Shown here: positions 7,026 through 10,247 of the stretch, one piece after another
Layout: the number at the start of each line of letters is the position of its first letter
How positions within the stretch are numbered: position 1 is the stretch's first letter
NCBI GenBank assembly: GCA_012522875.1
Contig: JAAYJP010000235.1
Span: forward strand, 1 to 10,247
Reading direction: 5' to 3'
DNA: 10,247 nucleotides
DNA from: Clostridiales bacterium
GTDB lineage: Bacteria; Bacillota; Clostridia; Christensenellales; Aristaeellaceae
Translations under genes and position numbers: made by a program
Notes under the pieces: model-generated
The model's database searches: none
What the model was told of the DNA's origin: nothing
What the model saw: only the letters and a program-made list of their open reading frames with translations

Positions 7026-7965
7026 CCTGCTCGGCCTCCCCAAAAAACCGCAGCAAGCCAGCGAAATCAAGAACCCCGAGGATTTCCCCGCCCTCCGTGA
7101 CCGCAAGCCGCTCACAGCCCTTTTTCAGCATCATCGCCAGCGCGTCTGTCAGGGGCAAATCGGCGGCTATGGTACAGCCAACCTTCCCCTCCGCGTCCTC
7201 CCGAACGCATGCTGCCCGCACCTGATGGCGGGTGAGCAGTTTGAGGGCCATCTCCGAACCGAAAAAAGCCTGGCTGAAAGCATCGCCCTCCGTGAACACC
7301 AACTCCCTGGGCGTTCCGGAGCTCACAATCCGCCCTTCCCGCATCAGCAGGATTCTGTCGCCCATCGTCAGCGCTTCGGAAACATCATGGGTAACAAACA
7401 GCACGGTTTTATTCAGCGTCTTCTGGATATCCAGGAAGGAGCGCTGCAGGCGTTCGCGGTTCAGGGGGTCCACCGAACCAAAGGGCTCGTCCATCAACAG
7501 GATGGGCGGGTCCGCGGCCAAAGCGCGTGCGACGCCCACACGCTGCGCTTCACCGCCGGAGAGCTCATGTGGGTACTTGTCCAGGTACTTGTCAGGCAGC
7601 CCTGTCAACGCCATGAGAAATGCTGCCCGCTTGGCAATATCTTCCTTTTTCCACTTGAGCAGCTCGGGTACCACGGAAATATTGCGGCGCACCGTATAGT
7701 GCGGGAATAGCCCCACATTCTGCACCACATAGCCAATCCCGCGGCGCAGGGTTTCCGGAGGCGTACTCCGGATATCCCGCCCGTTGACCTTTACGGTGCC
7801 GGAATCAGCTGGGGTCAGGGCGTTGATGAGGCGCAGAAGGGTTGACTTGCCGCAGCCGGAGGGCCCCAGCAAAACGCACAACTCACCCTCAGGCACACTC
7901 AGGTCCACCCCGCGCACGGCGGGAACCCCTTGATAGGCCTTGGAAAGCCGCTCAGCCCGAATCAT
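7015..7965 (-). CDS. yehX: Osmoprotectant ABC transporter ATP-binding protein, YehX-like
   Basis: The ATPase that powers uptake, 316 residues. It has Walker A GPSGCGKST (34-42), Q-loop Gln82, signature LSGGEAQR (135-142), Walker B ILLMDE (155-160) and the switch histidine His193. After about residue 245 a regulatory tail follows with one CBS-like unit (LPLTDALAMMLKKGCERLAVTEGGEILGV... is the visible core), as in ATPases of the quaternary-amine transporter family, where CBS modules sense ionic strength. Its start overlaps the yehY end by 14 bases and its end overlaps yehW by 11 bases, so the three are probably translated together. All catalytic motifs are intact. Substrate choice is set by YehZ, not by this subunit. 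Confidence 0.93.
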   Translation of the reverse strand: MIRAERLSKAYQGVPAVRGVDLSVPEGELCVLLGPSGCGKSTLLRLINALTPADSGTVKVNGRDIRSTPPETLRRGIGYVVQNVGLFPHYTVRRNISVVPELLKWKKEDIAKRAAFLMALTGLPDKYLDKYPHELSGGEAQRVGVARALAADPPILLMDEPFGSVDPLNRERLQRSFLDIQKTLNKTVLFVTHDVSEALTMGDRILLMREGRIVSSGTPRELVFTEGDAFSQAFFGSEMALKLLTRHQVRAACVREDAEGKVGCTIAADLPLTDALAMMLKKGCERLAVTEGGEILGVLDFAGLLRFFGEAEQDAR

Positions 7966-9102
7966 GCCGCTTCCCCCTTTCAGCCAGTTTTACGGCGCCC
8001 TCCAGCAGCGCGTCCATCAGGAGGGTCAGAGTGATCAGCGGGAGGGTGCCAAGCAAAATCAGGTCCGGCGCCGACTGTGCCAGGCCAAGGAAAATGAAGC
8101 TCCCCAGCCCTCCCCCACCGATCAGCGCGGCCAGGATGGCGTTGCCCATCCCCTGCGTAAAGGCCGTGCGGATACCGCCCAGGATGAGCGGTACTGCCAG
8201 GGGCAGTTGTACCTTCAGAAATACCTGCCTGCCTGTCATTCCCAGGGAGGAGGCGGCCTCCACCACCGCCGGGTCCGCCATGGATAATCCGGCAAACGTG
8301 TTGTTGAGCACCGGGAAAATCGCGTACAGGAACAGGGCGATCCAAGCGGGCCAGAAACCCACGCCGCTGACTCCCCAGCCTTTGAGCACCGCGCTGTTGG
8401 CTCCCAGCCAGGCCAGCGGAGCCATCAAAAGCCCCAGCAGGGAAAGGGTTGGAACCGTCTGGGCAAGATTCACCAGAAAAAATACCGGACGCTTGAATTT
8501 CTTCCTTGAAAACAGCAGGAAGGTCAACGGGATGCCCGCGGCCGCGGCTGCGGCAGTGGAAGTGGCAGCCAGTGCCAGGTGCCTGCCGGACTGTGCAAAG
8601 AAAACCTCCTGGCGGGAAGCATATTCCCGCAGGAGGGACAGTGTGTCAAAGCGGCCCAGAATCAGAAGCGCCGCTGCCACAATCAGCGGAGCCAGGTAGA
8701 GGCAACCGGCTTTCTTCCCCTCTGCGCTGTCCCACAGCATCATCAGGGAGGCCGCCATGGCTGCCCAGAAGCCTGCGCCGATGGAGATCCGCGCGGTTTC
8801 ATCGGAAAACGCCGGAAGGGCGGAGCCCCAGCCCAGGATGAACAGCGGCGCACACGCGGCGAAAACGGAAGCCAGCGCGCGCAGGGTGCTCCCTCTGGCC
8901 AGCAGAAAGAGGAAGGCTCCCGCCAGGATGACCGGCAATACCAGGGTTGGAAGCCCGCAAAGGGGATAAGATCGCTCAGCCGATAGGTTTCACCGGTCAG
9001 GATGCGGTTTGGCCGGTAGCGGATGAAGGCTAAGAAAAGGAGGGCCGCGGTATACAGCACCGCTCCCAGCGCGCCCGTCTTCCAACGGCTGCCCCCTGTC
9101 AT
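7952..9102 (-). CDS. yehY: Osmoprotectant ABC transporter long permease, YehY-like, interrupted by a frameshift
   Basis: The long membrane subunit. The N-terminal part starts at the ATG 9100-9102, nine bases after the yehZ stop, and reads through YRPNRILTGETYRLSDLIPFAGF. The rest (8938 to 7952, including RISIGAGFW, LLREYASRQEVF and the coupling loop EAASSLGMTGRQVFLKVQLPLA) is in another frame. The switch lies near 8944-8953; one missing base there would restore a protein of about 383 residues, matching E. coli YehY (about 385), which has the same landmark words in the same order. The protein has an extra N-terminal membrane region before the usual permease domain. The downstream part has no ATG or ribosome binding site at its 5' end, so as written the gene is broken or the base is a sequencing error. 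The open frame of the first fragment runs on to 8743 as out-of-frame sequence. Confidence 0.85.
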
Positions 9103-9111
9103 GGCGCGGTT

Positions 9112-10056
9112 CTACTTTGAGGCCAGCAGGCCGATTTCCTTAAGATAGTCCGTGGCGACCTCCCTGGCGGCTTTCTGGCCGAACACCACCTGCGCGTTAA
9201 GGCCCTGGAGGGTTTCCAGCGTCAGGGAGAGGAAGAGCGGTTTCAAGATCTCCTCGATTTGCGGGTAAACGCGGTGCAGCTCGCCGCGCAGCACCGGGGT
9301 GGGCAGATACACAGGCGGGATGCTCTGAGGGTCCTCAAGCACCACCAGATCCATTTCCTTGAGCGTGCCGTCCGTCCCATACACCAGGGACACATTCACA
9401 CCATCGCGCTTCTCGTACAGTGCCTTGCGCATCTCTGCGGTGTTGCCGGATGCCAGGGTGATGAGCTGGTCGGCCCGCAGCTGGAAGCCGTAGGCCTCCT
9501 CAAAGCCAATCAGGCCTTTCACATTCTCTGCGAAGGAGGCAGCAGCAATCAGTTTGACCGGTTTTCCGGCATTTATGTAAGCTGCCAAGTCCCCAATGGT
9601 CTTCAGCCCGTTCTCCTCGGCGAAAGCGCGCCGTACCGCCAGCCCCTCCGTGTTGTTGGCATCAGCCGGCGTGAGCCAGATAAGATCGTTGGCCTCACGG
9701 TCCAGATCCCGGGTTAGCGCATATCCTTCAAGGGCGTCGCTCCAGGCATCGGTGGCGTCTGTCTGGTGGTAATACTGGCCGGAGCCCGTATAATCCAGCA
9801 CCAGATCCACTTCGCCTGCCATCAAGGCCGCGCGGAGAATGTCCGGCGTGCCGAATTCTGTGCGGTCAACCACCTCAAAGCCTGCCTGCCGGAGCAACAG
9901 CACCATCATGCCCCCCAGTACCGCGCCTTCCGAATCAATCATCGTCGCGACAGTGATGGGACCAAGCCCGTCAGCCGCGGCTGGGGAAACCGGTAAAGTG
10001 GCAGCCATTCCTGCCAGCAGCATCAAGGCTAGGAGGAGCGAAAAAGTCCTTCTCAT
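9112..10056 (-). CDS. yehZ: Osmoprotectant (glycine betaine-type) ABC transporter substrate-binding protein, YehZ/OsmF-like
   Basis: The extracytoplasmic receptor of the transporter, 314 residues. Residues 1-28 form a Sec signal peptide (MRRTF, hydrophobic core, then SPAAAD) with no lipobox cysteine. The mature part has the family pattern IDSEGAVLGGM (40-50), ALMAGEVDLVLDYTGSG (77-93), LIWLTPADANNT (125-136), VSLVYGTDG (222-230) and a C-terminal ATDYLKEIG, all matching E. coli YehZ as I recall it. After NNT the E. coli protein has Trp, a likely ligand-contact region; here it is Glu137. The ATG at 10054-10056 is preferred over the frame start at 10143 because AAAGGA lies eight bases upstream and a clean signal peptide follows. 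It is the first gene of the operon. Its ligand is probably a quaternary amine, but this is inferred. Confidence 0.9.
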   Translation of the reverse strand: MRRTFSLLLALMLLAGMAATLPVSPAAADGLGPITVATMIDSEGAVLGGMMVLLLRQAGFEVVDRTEFGTPDILRAALMAGEVDLVLDYTGSGQYYHQTDATDAWSDALEGYALTRDLDREANDLIWLTPADANNTEGLAVRRAFAEENGLKTIGDLAAYINAGKPVKLIAAASFAENVKGLIGFEEAYGFQLRADQLITLASGNTAEMRKALYEKRDGVNVSLVYGTDGTLKEMDLVVLEDPQSIPPVYLPTPVLRGELHRVYPQIEEILKPLFLSLTLETLQGLNAQVVFGQKAAREVATDYLKEIGLLASK

Positions 10057-10064
10057 TTTTCTGA

Positions 10065-10070
10065 TCCTTT
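10065..10070 (-). promoter_or_regulatory. Ribosome binding site fixing the yehZ start
   Basis: AAAGGA on the minus strand lies eight bases before the ATG at 10056. It supports the short start over the in-frame start at 10143, which has no such site. Confidence 0.6.
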
Positions 10071-10133
10071 CACATCGCAAATCACGAAAGGAAACACCGC
10101 CGGAAATCCATAGCGGTTCTGTTTCCCATTTTG

Positions 10134-10160
10134 AGTATACCACCGGGAACTATCTTAAAC
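10134..10160 (-). promoter_or_regulatory. Putative yehZ promoter (sigma-B-type, alternatively extended -10 sigma-A)
   Basis: On the minus strand GTTTAA (10160-10155), a 12-base spacer and TGGTAT (10142-10137) match 11 of 12 positions of the general-stress sigma-B consensus as I recall it (GTTTAA, 12-15 bases, GGGWAW). The same bases also give an extended -10, TGGTATACT (TATACT at 10139-10134), with no good -35 at 17 bases. The transcript leader would be about 70 bases. Which sigma factor uses the site cannot be settled from sequence. Confidence 0.45.
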
Positions 10161-10181
10161 GCGAAAATGCCGGAACAAACC

Positions 10182-10247
10182 TCACACTGGCTGCATCGCG
10201 CCGGCGAAGGCCAGCCAGGCCAGCACGCTCTTGGCAACAAGGCTGAG
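10182..10247 (-). CDS. C-terminal end of a heliorhodopsin-like protein (partial)
   Basis: Only the last 21 codons and the TGA (10182-10184) are inside the window; the gene enters from the right. They read LSLVAKSVLAW followed by LAFAGAMQPV. From memory, heliorhodopsins end with a near-identical helix, LSLVAKSALAWQIF, in which the lysine binds retinal as a Schiff base; here that lysine is the codon at 10230-10232. The short chain after the lysine and the chain end also agree with that family. Heliorhodopsins are seven-helix membrane proteins with an inverted topology, known in several Gram-positive lineages, and are thought to be light sensors. The gene is co-directional with yehZ, 125 bases upstream of it, and I see no terminator between. 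The call rests on one helix, so it stays provisional. Confidence 0.6.
   Translation of the reverse strand, partial: LSLVAKSVLAWLAFAGAMQPV

Noticed and set aside
7842..8699. Plus-strand open frame of 285 codons opposite yehX and yehY
   Set aside because: Antisense to genes with clear ABC transporter motifs; Arg/Pro/Ser-rich shadow translation.
8988..8990. Programmed ribosomal frameshift as an explanation for split yehY
   Set aside because: No slippery heptamer or strong downstream hairpin is evident around 8940-8990, and YehY-type permeases are not known to use one.
142..10247. The 12-base word AACAAGGCTGAG at 142-153 and again at 10236-10247
   Set aside because: Flanking bases do not match and the second copy is part of coding sequence, so chance is the simplest explanation; not an attachment-site pair on this evidence.
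1..10247. CRISPR arrays, tRNA or rRNA genes, insertion sequences
   Set aside because: No regularly spaced repeats, no tRNA-like cloverleaf or rRNA core words, and no transposase or terminal inverted repeats were seen on reading both strands.

Overview
The window looks like part of a chromosome from a GC-rich, strictly or facultatively anaerobic, Gram-positive-type bacterium, most likely in the Clostridia. The signs are a class III (oxygen-sensitive) ribonucleotide reductase operon, an NrdG of the type found in clostridia, and strong AGGAG-type ribosome binding sites. The taxonomic placement is an inference.

Left part (1-960): no gene can be supported. The stretch holds only short open frames on both strands and ends in a terminator-like hairpin (829-857). 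From 961 to 5086 a plus-strand operon encodes anaerobic deoxyribonucleotide synthesis. A promoter (961-989) is overlapped by two NrdR-box-like sites exactly 31 bp apart. It is followed by nrdG (radical-SAM activase), nrdD (glycyl-radical reductase with an ATP cone and a fused C-terminal CPNC redoxin domain) and trxB (flavin thioredoxin-reductase-like protein with a CAVC centre and a TTG start). Together they read as a self-contained pathway: TrxB reduces the fused redoxin, the redoxin reduces the NrdD active site, and NrdG installs the glycyl radical.

Middle (5087-6290): about 1.2 kb without an intact gene. It holds a probable terminator, a perfect 10-bp inverted repeat, and what looks like the decayed remnant of a P-loop nucleotide-kinase-like gene with a frameshift and an in-frame stop.

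Right part (6291-10056, minus strand): a four-gene osmoprotectant ABC transporter operon in the same order as E. coli yehZYXW (binding protein, long permease, ATPase, short permease). The long permease yehY is split by a single frameshift near 8947. Upstream of yehZ there is a good match to a general-stress sigma-B-type promoter, and also an extended -10.

Right edge (10182-10247, minus strand): the last 21 codons of a gene that enters from outside the window. They carry the motif LSLVAKS..LAW, the retinal-lysine helix as I remember it from heliorhodopsins. If correct, a light-sensing rhodopsin lies immediately upstream of, and co-directional with, the osmoprotectant operon. The two operons (nrd, plus; yeh, minus) converge on the decayed middle region.
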